A DNA stretch of 64,000 nucleotides from Methylomonas methanica (GCF_001644035.1 NZ_LUUG01000044.1:1-64000); one strand, 5' to 3'; positions 29,362 to 38,381 are shown, counted from the stretch's first letter. The notes: generated by a model not told the origin, from the letters alone. Program-made: numbers and translations.

Positions 29362-31125
29362 TCACAGCTCATACCCCAACCCCGCCAAGTTCTTTTTAAT
29401 CTCAGCTTCCAGCTTATCGCTCTGTTCAAACTGGCTTTTCAGCTGTGCCGTCAAGCGTGCCATTTTATCGGCAAACGCTTCACCATCATCCACCGCATCG
29501 GCTGCGCCAACGTAACGGCCTGGGGTCAGCACGTAATCGTGTTTTTGGATTTCGGCCAGGGTGACGGATTTACAAAAGGCGGCTTGGTCTTGATAGGTTT
29601 CGCCCTCACCCCGGCCCTCTCCCTGAGGGAGAGGGGGAGCCATTTGCCAGGCGTGGTAGGTTTGGGTGACTTTGTTTAAATCGTCCTGCGTAAAGTCGCG
29701 CAATACGCGGTCTTTCATGTAACCGAGGTTGCGGGCATCGATAAACAGGATTTCGCCTTTGCGGTCGCGTAAGGCTTTGCCGGTGGCGGAGGTGCGCGGG
29801 CCTTTGTTTTTGGTCAAAAACCAGATGCAGGCGGGGATTTGGGTGTTGGTGAACAATTGGCCGGGCAAGGCGACCATGCATTCCACCAAGTCATTTTCGA
29901 TCAGCGCTTTGCGGATTTCGCCTTCGTTGTTGGTGTTGGAACTCATGGAGCCGTTAGCCAGCAACAAACCCATGCTGCCATTGGGCGCGAGGTGATAGAG
30001 CATGTGTTGCAGCCAGGCAAAGTTGGCGTTGCCGCTGGGCGGTTTGCCGTACACCCAGCGCGGGTCGTCGTCACTGACGCCGGTATCCCATTCGCGCATG
30101 TTGAACGGCGGATTGGCCATCACGAAGTCGGCGCGTAAATCGGGGTGTTGATCGTTGGTGTAGGTGTTGGCGGGTTCTTTGCCAAAGTTAAAATCGATGC
30201 CGCGAATCACCATATTCATCGCGGCCAGCTGCCAGGTGGTGGGGTTGTATTCCTGGCCGTAAATCGAAACATCGCCAATGCGGCCTTGATGCTCGCGGAT
30301 AAAGCTTTCCGATTGCACAAAAAAGCCGCCGCTGCCCATCGCCGGATCGTAGACGCGGCCTTTAAACGGTTCCAGCATTTGTACAATCAGGCTGACGATG
30401 GATTTGGGTGTGTAAAACTGTCCGCCTTTTTTACCTTCCGCCAAGGCAAATTGGCCGAGGAAGTATTCGTAGACATGGCCGAGGATGTCTTTGCTGCTGA
30501 GGCTGGCGTGCTTGAACGGAATGGTGGCGATTAAGTCAATCAGCTCGCCCAATTTGGCGGGGTCGATTTGCAGGCTGGTATAGCGTTTGTTGAGAATGCC
30601 TTTGAGTTTGGCGTTGTCTTGTTCGATGGCTTCCAGGGCATGGTCGATCAATTGCCCGACGGAGCTGATGCGGGTGCATAGGCGTTTTTCGGCATCCTCT
30701 TCCGGCGCTTGGGTCAGCACGTCACCGGCTTTAGTTAGCCAAACGACGCTGTTAATAACCACTTTGTTCTGGTTTTGCAAAAATTCCCAGCGCGCCACTT
30801 TCGGCACCCAAAACACGTTGGTTTCGGCGTAGTAGTCGCGTTGTTCCAGTTCGGCGTTGATTTCGGCTTGGTATTCGGCGCTGTCCTCGCCGCCAAAGTC
30901 GGCGGGGTCTAGGTAGTATTCGTGGTCCGGGTTTTTAAATTGGCCGGTAAGCTCTTGACGCCGAATATCAAACGAGTCGCTGACATATTTTAAAAAGATC
31001 AAGCCAAGTACGGTGTGTTTGTATTGCGAGGCATCCAGGGTGGAGCGCAGCTTGTCGGCGCTGGTCCAGAGTTTTTTATCGAGGTTGTTTAAAAACTGTT
31101 GTTCGTCGTCATTGACCATGGGCAT
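29362..31125 (-). CDS. hsdM: Type I restriction-modification N6-adenine methyltransferase subunit
   Basis: A 587-residue HsdM: N-terminal helical domain (FLNNLDKKLWTSADKLRST), SAM motif I DPAMGSGGFF, catalytic NPPF in DFVMANPPFNMREWD, and the C-terminal HDYVLTPGRYVG. It methylates adenine in the sequence chosen by HsdS. Residues about 496-508 (APPLPQGEGRGEGE) come from an inserted palindromic repeat in the loop between TYHAWQ and FCKS, where relatives have a variable linker; the reading frame is kept. It sits between the HEPN2 and HEPN1 genes. Confidence 0.96.
   Translation of the reverse strand: MPMVNDDEQQFLNNLDKKLWTSADKLRSTLDASQYKHTVLGLIFLKYVSDSFDIRRQELTGQFKNPDHEYYLDPADFGGEDSAEYQAEINAELEQRDYYAETNVFWVPKVARWEFLQNQNKVVINSVVWLTKAGDVLTQAPEEDAEKRLCTRISSVGQLIDHALEAIEQDNAKLKGILNKRYTSLQIDPAKLGELIDLIATIPFKHASLSSKDILGHVYEYFLGQFALAEGKKGGQFYTPKSIVSLIVQMLEPFKGRVYDPAMGSGGFFVQSESFIREHQGRIGDVSIYGQEYNPTTWQLAAMNMVIRGIDFNFGKEPANTYTNDQHPDLRADFVMANPPFNMREWDTGVSDDDPRWVYGKPPSGNANFAWLQHMLYHLAPNGSMGLLLANGSMSSNTNNEGEIRKALIENDLVECMVALPGQLFTNTQIPACIWFLTKNKGPRTSATGKALRDRKGEILFIDARNLGYMKDRVLRDFTQDDLNKVTQTYHAWQMAPPLPQGEGRGEGETYQDQAAFCKSVTLAEIQKHDYVLTPGRYVGAADAVDDGEAFADKMARLTAQLKSQFEQSDKLEAEIKKNLAGLGYEL
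29603..29637. repeat. GC-rich palindromic repeat inside hsdM
   Basis: CCCTCACCCCGG, then CCCTCTCCC(TGA)GGGAGAGGG, is the same family as the copies in hsdS and at 27108-27300. It is translated in a different frame from the hsdS copy, giving PPLPQGEGRGEG, and both frames are open. Confidence 0.85.
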
Positions 31126-31181
31126 TAGGTTTTTTAAGTTAATTCTGGCGTCTAGTGGGATTTATCGGTTCTTACCAATCA

Positions 31182-31640
31182 CTACAAATAAGGTTGGACG
31201 AAACGTTTCACTGAATCCAACACATCAAGAAGGGAGGCTGTTAGATCGAGCGCCCTGTTGATGATTTCCGCTTTGAGTTCAGGATCATCAGGGTAATCGT
31301 GTGCAAAGGTGTTTCTGACTTCACGCAGCAACAACCAATCATCTGCCGATGGAATCGCACCAATTTTTTCAAGGCGATTCAACTTGTCTATAAATGCTTT
31401 TAACTCGCCGGGTTCTTTTGTCAGTTCTAACACCGCTGGAAACAGCTTGGCGCCCATTACATCCTGCAATTTCCCAAATCGGACAGAAAATTGATCCAAA
31501 ACGGCAATCTCAGTATCGGTCAAACGACTTAAACCATGTTCGTCAAATGGGGCATGGCATTGCAGTTGACTGACAGCCCACCGCAACCTGTCGGCGTGAC
31601 GGTCACAGATTTTTAGTATCTCTTGCATGGCTGTAATCAT
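31182..31640 (-). CDS. HEPN-domain protein, second HEPN-MNT pair
   Basis: A 152-residue helical protein whose C-terminal half has LREVRNTFAHDYPDD, giving R109-X4-H114-X-Y116, the RX4HXY motif of HEPN RNase toxins. Tyr116 is the expected AMPylation site. It differs clearly from HEPN1 outside the motif, so this is not a recent duplication. Its ATG overlaps the MNT2 stop as ATGA, so the two are translationally coupled. hsdM follows 57 nt downstream. Confidence 0.85.
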   Translation of the reverse strand: MITAMQEILKICDRHADRLRWAVSQLQCHAPFDEHGLSRLTDTEIAVLDQFSVRFGKLQDVMGAKLFPAVLELTKEPGELKAFIDKLNRLEKIGAIPSADDWLLLREVRNTFAHDYPDDPELKAEIINRALDLTASLLDVLDSVKRFVQPYL

Positions 31641-31945
31641 TGCAATTGAATCCCGGTTTGCTTGGCAATTTGATAAATCGGTAACTCAATCGAGCCATTG
31701 GCCTTACGCAACACGACGTCGATTTTTTGATCACCGAGTCTTTTGTGTAAATCACGCAGAAACTTCAATTTACTGGTGACTAAGTCCGCCGCCGATTGCG
31801 CTTGAGCCTCGATATAAAGGTCGATGTCGCCACCTTTCTCGTCATCCCGGACTCTTGAGCCGAACAACCACACATGAGCATCTTCACCGAAGTTGCTTAA
31901 GACGCTTTCGCGTATTGTTTGGGCTTGAGATTGTGATAACCGCAT
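31637..31945 (-). CDS. MNT-type minimal nucleotidyltransferase antitoxin
   Basis: A 102-residue nucleotidyltransferase with VWLFGSRVRDDEKGGDIDLY: GS at 29-30, then D40-x-D42 after nine residues, and a third Asp at D76 in DQKIDVVL. It is predicted to AMPylate and silence the coupled HEPN protein. AGGAG lies eight bases before the ATG. It is the first gene of the restriction island, transcribed away from the ssrA terminator. Confidence 0.88.
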   Translation of the reverse strand: MRLSQSQAQTIRESVLSNFGEDAHVWLFGSRVRDDEKGGDIDLYIEAQAQSAADLVTSKLKFLRDLHKRLGDQKIDVVLRKANGSIELPIYQIAKQTGIQLQ

Positions 31946-32040
31946 GGTTTATTGCTCCTTCAACAGCATTTGCAAGACTTTCAGCCATCTATTCAGGTAA
32001 ACGAACGGGTACTGTGATTTTAGTAGACTTTACCAGACAT

Positions 32041-32075
32041 AAAAAACCCCGCGAAGTCTTGAAACTCGCAGGGTT
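32041..32075 (-). terminator. Rho-independent terminator of ssrA
   Basis: On the minus strand AACCC-x-GCG-AGT pairs with ACT-CGC-x-GGGTT around a small loop, then TTTTTT. It lies about 32 nt past the mature tmRNA 3' end. Confidence 0.85.
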
Positions 32076-32107
32076 CGGTACATCTTAGGACGTTTAATAC
32101 ACATTCT

Positions 32108-32488
32108 TGGTGGAGGTGGGGGGAATTGAACCCCCGTCCGCAAGCACTCCGCCACAAGCTCTACATGCTTATCCCGCGCTTTTGATTTAACTGTTGACTA
32201 CCCGTCGGGCCAAGAGGATCAACAGCGATTTCGATTGGATTTAGCGCTTCGGGCTCCGAACTAAGCCTTGGCGCGAGCTTATGTAATATGATCCCTGAGC
32301 GCCCCCCGAAAGAGACTCCAGACGCATAAGTACATCTGGTCAGAGAAGTGGTGCAGGTTTTAAGCTGCTAAGGCCACTGAGTAGTTTTCGTCGTTTGCGA
32401 ATACTTGTTTTCAGTAGGTTTTACGAGCTGTACTGTGCTCGGCATGCACCTGAGGTTTTGCTACCCACGTCGAAGCCATGTCACCCCC
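32108..32488 (-). ncRNA. ssrA: Transfer-messenger RNA (tmRNA)
   Basis: The 5' end GGGGGTGACATGGCTTCGAC and the 3' end, with the T-arm GGGGGTTCAATTCCCCCCAC and terminal ACCA, form the tRNA-like acceptor (GGGGGTG with CACCTCC). The tag frame runs from 32398 to 32360: GCA resume codon, then ANDENYSVALAA and TAA. tmRNA rescues stalled ribosomes and marks the product for proteolysis. The tag keeps ANDENY and ALAA but has SV inserted relative to the common ANDENYALAA. Confidence 0.97.
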
Positions 32489-32498
32489 AAGAGATTTC

Positions 32499-32528
32499 AT
32501 TTTAGCAAATCGCTAAAATAATTGTCAG
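32499..32528 (-). promoter_or_regulatory. Sigma-70 promoter of ssrA with an overlapping dyad
   Basis: On the minus strand CTGACA (-35), an 18-bp spacer and TAAAAT (-10) lie 10 nt before the tmRNA 5' G. ATTTTAGC and GCTAAAAT form a perfect inverted repeat across the -10 region. Confidence 0.7.
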
Positions 32529-32737
32529 CTATATCGGGCTACGGGCAATTAATTCAAGAAGCGTGGCACCGCATCGCCTCAGCTAAGCAAGCCAATAATC
32601 GGCAGTACCTGCGGCCTAAGCGCTGAAGCGCCTTCACTACAAGTTTTTATAGATTGTGTAAGCCCACGCTATCCGCTATAAACAGCGGCAACCATAACGC
32701 CCAAAGCCCTCGCCATAGCATCAACAGGAGCCACTGC

Positions 32738-33682
32738 GTGCAATATAAAGATTACTACCAGATTCTCGGCGTCAACCGCGATGCGGCAATAGCGGACATC
32801 AAAAAGGCTTACCGCAAGCTGGCCCGCAAATATCATCCGGATGTCTCGAAAGAACCGAATGCCGAGGCGCGCATGAAGGAACTCAACGAAGCCTATGCCG
32901 TGCTGTCCGACACGGAAAAGCGTGCGGCTTACGATCAATTGGGACGCGGCTATCAACCGGGCCAGGAATTTCATCCGCCGCCGAATTGGGATGCCGGCTT
33001 CGAGTTTTCCAGCACCGATACGGCCGATTTTGGCGATTTTTTCAGCGAATTATTCGGGAAGATGGGAGGCGGCCGGGCACGCGGCGGACCATTCGAAGGC
33101 CAAGCCGGCTTTCATGCCCAAGGCGAGGACCATCACGCCAAAGTGTTACTGGATATTGCCGATGCCTTTAACGGCGCCGCCCGGCAAATCAGCTTGCGGG
33201 TGCCGCGTATGGATGCTGGCGGCCATGTAGTTTTAGACACTCGCACCTTGAACGTCAAAATCCCCAAAGGCGTTTACGAGGGTCAGATTATTCGTCTGGC
33301 CGGCCAGGGCGCACCGGGCATGGGCAATGGCAAGCCCGGCGACTTGTTGCTGGAAGTGCATTTCAATCCGCATCCGCGTTTACGGGTAGACGGCAGCAAT
33401 CTGCATATGAGTCTGCCGATCACGCCTTGGGAAGCGGCACTGGGGGCGATGGTGCCGGTGAATTTATTCGATACCGGCCTAAAAGTACGCATCCCGGAAG
33501 GTACGCAAAGCGGCCAGCAACTTAGGCTGCGCGGCAAGGGTATCCCCAGTGTAACACCGGGCGATTTATTGCTGGATATTCAGGTGGTACTGCCGCCAGC
33601 CAACACCAGCAAAGCCAAAGAACTTTACGAAACCATGGCGCGCGAATTGGCTTTCGACCCGCGCGCTCAGCACAGGAGTTAA
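32738..33682 (+). CDS. cbpA: DnaJ-class co-chaperone CbpA
   Basis: About 314 residues: an N-terminal J-domain ([20 protein letters not shown], with HPD in [10 protein letters not shown]), a Gly/Phe linker and two C-terminal DnaJ substrate domains ([20 protein letters not shown]), without the zinc-finger repeats of DnaJ. It stimulates DnaK. The GTG start at 32738 has AGGAG seven bases upstream and begins exactly at the J-domain; a longer frame from 32654 would add about 28 unrelated residues. cbpM follows 3 nt after the stop. Confidence 0.95.
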   Translation: MQYKDYYQILGVNRDAAIADIKKAYRKLARKYHPDVSKEPNAEARMKELNEAYAVLSDTEKRAAYDQLGRGYQPGQEFHPPPNWDAGFEFSSTDTADFGDFFSELFGKMGGGRARGGPFEGQAGFHAQGEDHHAKVLLDIADAFNGAARQISLRVPRMDAGGHVVLDTRTLNVKIPKGVYEGQIIRLAGQGAPGMGNGKPGDLLLEVHFNPHPRLRVDGSNLHMSLPITPWEAALGAMVPVNLFDTGLKVRIPEGTQSGQQLRLRGKGIPSVTPGDLLLDIQVVLPPANTSKAKELYETMARELAFDPRAQHRS

Positions 33683-33685
33683 AGC

Positions 33686-33994
33686 ATGCCATCAGCCGAG
33701 AACTTGATAGACGCCGTTCTGGAAGACAGCGGCCTGACTTTGCAGCAGCTGGCGGCCATCTGCGCGGTAGAGCCGGAATGGGTTACCAAACATATTGAAG
33801 ACGGCTTGCTTAACCCGCTGCCGCAACAGCAAAGCGAATGGCGTTTTTCCAGCGCGCATTTGGTGCGGGTGCGGCGCATCGTCAGTTTGGAGCGCAATTT
33901 TGAAGCGGTGCCGGAGCTAGCTGCGCTGGTTGCCGACATGCAGGAAGAGATCGACGAATTGCGCCGCCGTTTGCGTCGGGCCGGCCTGGAATAG
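33686..33994 (+). CDS. cbpM: CbpA modulator CbpM
   Basis: A 102-residue MerR-like helical protein (VEPEWVTKHIEDGLLNP; RRIVSLERNFEAVPELAAL) ending in a coiled coil (MQEEIDELRRRLRRAG). CbpM binds the J-domain of CbpA and limits its action on DnaK. Its place directly after cbpA supports the call. The M48 protease gene follows 3 nt later. Confidence 0.9.
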   Translation: MPSAENLIDAVLEDSGLTLQQLAAICAVEPEWVTKHIEDGLLNPLPQQQSEWRFSSAHLVRVRRIVSLERNFEAVPELAALVADMQEEIDELRRRLRRAGLE

Positions 33995-33997
33995 CCC

Positions 33998-34951
33998 ATG
34001 CAGAGCATAGTCTGGCATCGTCATAGCTGGCTTAACCGCCTGCAAACAGTTCTGCTGATGCTGGCGCTTTTGGCAATCTGTACCTTGGCCGGCAGTCTGT
34101 TGTTCGGGGAAGAAGGCATCTGGATCGCGTTGGCGACCGGTGTGTTCGCGTTGATCTTCGAACCGGCGGCGGCCTGGCGCTTGACACTAAGCCTTTACCG
34201 GGCGCGGCCTATTTACCCGCAAGAAGCGCCGGCGCTGTGGCAAATCCTGCAAGCACTGGCCGAGCGCGCCGAACTGCCCAGCGTTCCGACGCCGTATTAC
34301 ATTCCCAGTCCGCTAATCAATGCGTTTGCAGTCGGTAACCGCAAACAATCGGCCATCGCCTTGACCGACGGTTTATTCAAACAACTTAATTCGCGGGAAC
34401 TGGCCGGAGTGTTGGCGCACGAAATGGCGCATATTGCCAATAACGATTTGCGGGTGATGGGCTTGGTCGACGCGATTAGCCGGATTACCGCATTGTTCGC
34501 GGCAACCGGTCAGTTGTTTTTGCTGCTATCCCTACCCTTGTTGCTGTTTGGCGAGATCAGCTTTCAAATCAATTGGCCGGGCTTGTTGCTGCTATTGTTC
34601 TCGCCGCATTTGGCCTTGCTGATGCAATTGGGCTTATCCCGCATCCGCGAATACGATGCCGACCTGAATGCGGCGGCGCTGACCGGCGATCCTTTAGGCT
34701 TGGCATCGGCATTGGCGCATATTGAAAAAGTCAGCGGTGGTTGGTTGTCGATTTTACTGCCGGGCTGGGGCAACCCGGAACCGTCCTGGCTGCGCACGCA
34801 TCCGCCCACAGCGGAACGCATCCGCCTTCTACAAGCCTTGAGCCCCAGCCGGCCGCAAACGCTTTGGCAAGAACCGTTCGCCGCGCCGGGCTACGCTAAC
34901 CGGGTGATTATCCGGCCGGCGCGTTGGCGTATCGGCGGTTTGTGGCGATAA
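33998..34951 (+). CDS. M48-family zinc metalloprotease (HtpX-like)
   Basis: A 317-residue membrane protease. It has N-terminal membrane segments (VLLMLALLAICTLAGSLLFG), the zinc motif HEMAHIANND, two more hydrophobic spans and the third zinc ligand in RIREYDADLNAAALTGD (ExxxD). It probably degrades misfolded inner-membrane proteins. It is close to HtpX but starts and ends differently, so the symbol is not assigned. It shares a tight cluster with cbpAM and is probably part of a folding-stress operon. Confidence 0.88.
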   Translation: MQSIVWHRHSWLNRLQTVLLMLALLAICTLAGSLLFGEEGIWIALATGVFALIFEPAAAWRLTLSLYRARPIYPQEAPALWQILQALAERAELPSVPTPYYIPSPLINAFAVGNRKQSAIALTDGLFKQLNSRELAGVLAHEMAHIANNDLRVMGLVDAISRITALFAATGQLFLLLSLPLLLFGEISFQINWPGLLLLLFSPHLALLMQLGLSRIREYDADLNAAALTGDPLGLASALAHIEKVSGGWLSILLPGWGNPEPSWLRTHPPTAERIRLLQALSPSRPQTLWQEPFAAPGYANRVIIRPARWRIGGLWR

Positions 34952-35012
34952 TCGGTATTCCTTGGGCGAATGAATTCGCCACTACAATCCAGCATCAACG
35001 CCGAGATAATTT

Positions 35013-35447
35013 ATGAGCGAATCCCTGCATCTAGTATGCCCGCATTGCCAAGCCGTCAACCGCGTACCCGCCACTCGTCTGTCGCAAGGCCCCAAGTGCG
35101 GACAATGCCATCAAGCCTTGTTCAGCGGCCATCCATTGGCGCTGACTACGAAAAGCTTTGAAACCCATCTGGCGCGCAACGACATTCCGTTACTGGTGGA
35201 TTTTTGGGCGGATTGGTGCGGACCTTGCAAAATGATGGCGCCGGCTTTTGCCCAAGCCGCGCAAGTGTTGGAACCGCGCGTGCGTTTGGGCAAAGTCGAC
35301 ACGGAAGCCGAGCAACAGCTCAGCGCCCGTTACAATATTCGTAGCATTCCGACGCTGATTCTGTTCAAGGGAGGAAAAGAACTGACCAGACAAGCCGGCG
35401 CGCTGAGCGCGCCAGACATCGTGCGCTGGGTCAATAGTCAGCTATAG
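35013..35447 (+). CDS. trxC: Thioredoxin 2
   Basis: A 144-residue TrxC. The N-terminal zinc ribbon has CPHC and CGQC, followed by a thioredoxin domain with the WCGPC active site and cis-Pro in RSIPTLILF. TrxC is a zinc-regulated cytoplasmic disulfide reductase used in oxidative stress. Its 3' end overlaps the convergent glycosyltransferase gene by 6 nt. Confidence 0.96.
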   Translation: MSESLHLVCPHCQAVNRVPATRLSQGPKCGQCHQALFSGHPLALTTKSFETHLARNDIPLLVDFWADWCGPCKMMAPAFAQAAQVLEPRVRLGKVDTEAEQQLSARYNIRSIPTLILFKGGKELTRQAGALSAPDIVRWVNSQL

Positions 35448-36812
35448 TCGCGGCTCGGTTTGGCCGATGGCTATCGGCAGATCGCCGGCGACATGCCGCT
35501 GCCACATGCTTTTATACAAGGCTTCCAAATGCCGGGTGTAGGCCTGGATATCAAACAACGGCGTGCTCAGGCGATTATCGGCCAGTCTTTGCCTAACCTC
35601 GCTTAAGCGCGCCGGGTTGGTCGCCAACTCCAAAGCCAGATCGTAATAACCTTCCAAATCGGCAGCAATCAATTCCGGCAAGCCAATCGCATGCAACAAA
35701 CTCCCGGCCACCCGCGACGCAAAGGTATCGCCGACGCAGGTGACTATCGGCACGCCTACCCACAACGCATCGCTGGCAGTGGTGTGCGCATTGTAGGGTT
35801 GGGTATCCAGCACCAAATCAGCTAAGGCTAAACGCCCCAAGTGTTCAATCTGCGGCAAATCGTCGGCAAATATCAATCTATCCGGCGCAATACCGCGTTG
35901 ATAGGCCTCGTTTCTGAGCCGGCCCTTGGCTTTGGAGTTTTTCAACAGCCACAGCACGCTGCCCGGCACGCTGTACAACAGCCGGCACCAAATATCGAAC
36001 ACGTCCGGCGTGATTTTGTAGGCCTGATTGAAGCAGCAAAATACAAAGCTGTGCTCGTCCAAACCGTGTTGCGCACGCTTGGTAGGCTTACCGATCGGCG
36101 CATGCCGACCGTGCGGTTGATAGCTATCGGGCAAATAGGCAAAGGCTTCGCTGTAATCAGCGGCGCTGGCCGCTGGGGTCAAGTAAGGATCGGTGATGAT
36201 GTAGTCGCAAAAGTCGCCGCCCAAAGTGCCGGGATAACCTAGATAGTTGACCTGAATCGGCGCCGGCCGGTAGCTGAGAATCTCGGTGCGAGTGCCGCGC
36301 GTGTAGCCTTTTAAATCAATCAGAATGTCGATATTGTCTTGATGAATGGCTTGCGCCGCTTCCGATAAGGACAGCGCTTGCAGATCGACAAAACTATCGA
36401 AAAACTCGCACAGCCGCTGGCGCATGCCCAGGCCGTCGTCCGGCCCGTAGGAATAGGCATAAACCTCAAACTGTTCGCGATCATGGGCTTCGAACAGTTC
36501 CGCCAACAAAAAAGCCGTGGCGTGTTCATGAAAATCGCAAGATAAATAACCCAATCGAATTTTTGGCCGCGTGCTGGTGGAGAAGCTAAATGCCAAATCG
36601 GCTCGTTCCAGCGCGCTGGCATCAATGCGATCTTTCAACCACAGATCGGCGCACAACCGCTGTTCGGCAGCCGAGACACCCTGTATCGACAACAAATGAA
36701 ACGGCGACACTTTATTGCTTTCCTGAGCGGCCAAGCTAACGCGCATTTTTTCGCGCCATTCCTCAACCCGCTCCCACTCGCAAAGGCTGCGACTGCGATC
36801 ATAGAATTTCAT
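35442..36812 (-). CDS. GT41 (O-GlcNAc transferase/SPINDLY-like) glycosyltransferase without TPRs
   Basis: About 456 residues match the catalytic part of bacterial OGT/SPY-like GT41 enzymes: RLGYLSCDFHEHATAFLLAE, IDLKGYTRGTRTEIL, APIQVNYLGYPGTLGGDFCD, FCCFNQAYKITPDVFDIW, DTQPYNAHTTASDALWVG. Full-length relatives carry an N-terminal TPR superhelix that selects the protein substrate; here only the short linker YDRSRSLCEWERVEEW precedes the catalytic lobe. The ATG at 36812 has TTAGG before it; an upstream Met at 36875 would add 21 unrelated residues. Its acceptor is unknown. Confidence 0.85.
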   Translation of the reverse strand: MKFYDRSRSLCEWERVEEWREKMRVSLAAQESNKVSPFHLLSIQGVSAAEQRLCADLWLKDRIDASALERADLAFSFSTSTRPKIRLGYLSCDFHEHATAFLLAELFEAHDREQFEVYAYSYGPDDGLGMRQRLCEFFDSFVDLQALSLSEAAQAIHQDNIDILIDLKGYTRGTRTEILSYRPAPIQVNYLGYPGTLGGDFCDYIITDPYLTPAASAADYSEAFAYLPDSYQPHGRHAPIGKPTKRAQHGLDEHSFVFCCFNQAYKITPDVFDIWCRLLYSVPGSVLWLLKNSKAKGRLRNEAYQRGIAPDRLIFADDLPQIEHLGRLALADLVLDTQPYNAHTTASDALWVGVPIVTCVGDTFASRVAGSLLHAIGLPELIAADLEGYYDLALELATNPARLSEVRQRLADNRLSTPLFDIQAYTRHLEALYKSMWQRHVAGDLPIAIGQTEPRL

Positions 36813-36926
36813 CTGCCTAACTCCGTCGCCATCCAGCCCAATGGCCCGCGCCGATGCGCGGGACCTAAGCCTCATGGTACCCCAAATCCGCCGCAGTGCC
36901 TGATTTATCGGGGTAAGGACTCAGCG

Positions 36927-37349
36927 CTACAGCATTTGCAACAGCGGTTTGAGGGGAATGGCGAATTTCTGCCGGGCGACGTCGCCAACTACGCCGGTAT
37001 AACTGCGCTGCAAATATAAATCCACACCGCATACCCTGGCGATCATCGAGCAGCGGCCGCTAAGCGCAAACTGCTCGCCTTGCAGGCGATAAATCAACGG
37101 CACGCAATCGTTACGCAATATCGGCCCGGCAACGATCAAGTCGATGCGTTGATCGAACATCTCGTATTCCAGGCTATCCGGTAACAAACCCAGCTCCGCC
37201 AGCAACACCTTGTCGTCATCGCCAATCGTGCCGTAAATACTGCAACGGCAATGCTGCAAATCGGTCAGCAACAGCTCGGCCAGTTTTTGCGTATTTAACC
37301 GACCAGACTGTTGTTCAACCAGTTTTTCCAGTCCGTGTATCTGTCTCAT
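36927..37349 (-). CDS. Hypothetical protein
   Basis: A 140-residue frame with normal codon use for the region and no family I recognise. It has a helical start (LNTQKLAELLLTDLQHC), several Cys (CRCSIYG) and an Ile/Leu-rich middle (FDQRIDLIVAGPIL), with no signal peptide or membrane span. It lies between the GT41 gene and divergent cysD. Coding status is likely but unproven. Confidence 0.5.
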   Translation of the reverse strand: MRQIHGLEKLVEQQSGRLNTQKLAELLLTDLQHCRCSIYGTIGDDDKVLLAELGLLPDSLEYEMFDQRIDLIVAGPILRNDCVPLIYRLQGEQFALSGRCSMIARVCGVDLYLQRSYTGVVGDVARQKFAIPLKPLLQML

Positions 37350-37439
37350 AAGCTTTGCCGATAGCGTCGATGGGGGTTTGCCTTTAAAATAGCGGGCTTA
37401 CACTTCACAGAAAACATGGCCGTGCGCCCCGGATATTTG

Positions 37440-38348
37440 ATGACCGATTATAAATTAACCCATCTGAAACAGCTCGAAGCAGAAAGCATCCATATCATTC
37501 GCGAAGTGGCGGCGGAATTTGAAAAGCCGGTGATGCTGTATTCGATAGGCAAGGATTCCGCGGTCATGCTGCATTTGACCCGCAAAGCCTTCTTCCCCGG
37601 CAAACCGCCCTTCCCGTTATTGCATGTCGATACCACCTGGAAATTCCGGGAAATGATCGAGTTTCGTAACAACATGGCGAAAGATCTGGGCTGGGATTTA
37701 ATCGTACATATCAACGAAGAAGGCGTTGCCCAAGGCATAGGCCCGTTCACGCACGGCAGTAAAAAACATACCGACGTGATGAAAACCGACGGTTTGAAAC
37801 AAGCCCTGAACAAATACCAGTTCGATGCAGCTTTTGGCGGCGCCCGCCGCGACGAGGAAAAGTCCCGCGCCAAGGAACGAGTGTATTCGTTCCGCGATAA
37901 AAATCACCGCTGGGACCCGAAAAACCAACGCCCGGAACTCTGGAACATTTATAACGGCAAAGTCGATAAAGGCGAATCCATCCGCGTGTTCCCGCTATCT
38001 AACTGGACCGAGCTGGACATTTGGCAATACATTCACCTGGAGAATATCCCCATCGTGCCTTTGTACTTTGCCAAAGAGCGGCCGGTCGTCGAAAAAGACG
38101 GCATGCTGATCATGGTCGACGACGAGCGCATGCCAATCGGACCGAATGACAAAGTCGAAATGAAAATGGTGCGTTTCCGTACCTTAGGCTGTTACCCCTT
38201 GACCGGTGCAGTGGAGTCCACAGCTACTACCCTGCCGGAAATCATCCAGGAAATGCTGCTGACCACCACCTCCGAGCGCCAAGGCCGTTTGATCGACCAC
38301 GATCAAGCCGGTTCCATGGAGCAGAAGAAGCGCGAAGGTTACTTCTAA
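37440..38348 (+). CDS. cysD: Sulfate adenylyltransferase subunit 2
   Basis: A 302-residue PAPS-reductase-type ATP pyrophosphatase: [18 protein letters not shown] carries the SGGKDS-like PP-motif, with [40 protein letters not shown] and the C-terminal [20 protein letters not shown]. With CysN it makes APS from sulfate and ATP. The family N-terminus [13 protein letters not shown] begins at the ATG at 37440; an ATG at 37416 would add eight residues. cysN lies about 1.1 kb downstream, after three unrelated small genes. Confidence 0.96.
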   Translation: MTDYKLTHLKQLEAESIHIIREVAAEFEKPVMLYSIGKDSAVMLHLTRKAFFPGKPPFPLLHVDTTWKFREMIEFRNNMAKDLGWDLIVHINEEGVAQGIGPFTHGSKKHTDVMKTDGLKQALNKYQFDAAFGGARRDEEKSRAKERVYSFRDKNHRWDPKNQRPELWNIYNGKVDKGESIRVFPLSNWTELDIWQYIHLENIPIVPLYFAKERPVVEKDGMLIMVDDERMPIGPNDKVEMKMVRFRTLGCYPLTGAVESTATTLPEIIQEMLLTTTSERQGRLIDHDQAGSMEQKKREGYF

Positions 38349-38381
38349 CGATCCGGCAGTACGCGGAAGGCGGCGGTAATT

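Noticed and set aside
32108-32130. attB-like site at the ssrA 3' end
   Set aside because: No integrase and no second copy of the ssrA end were found within the window.
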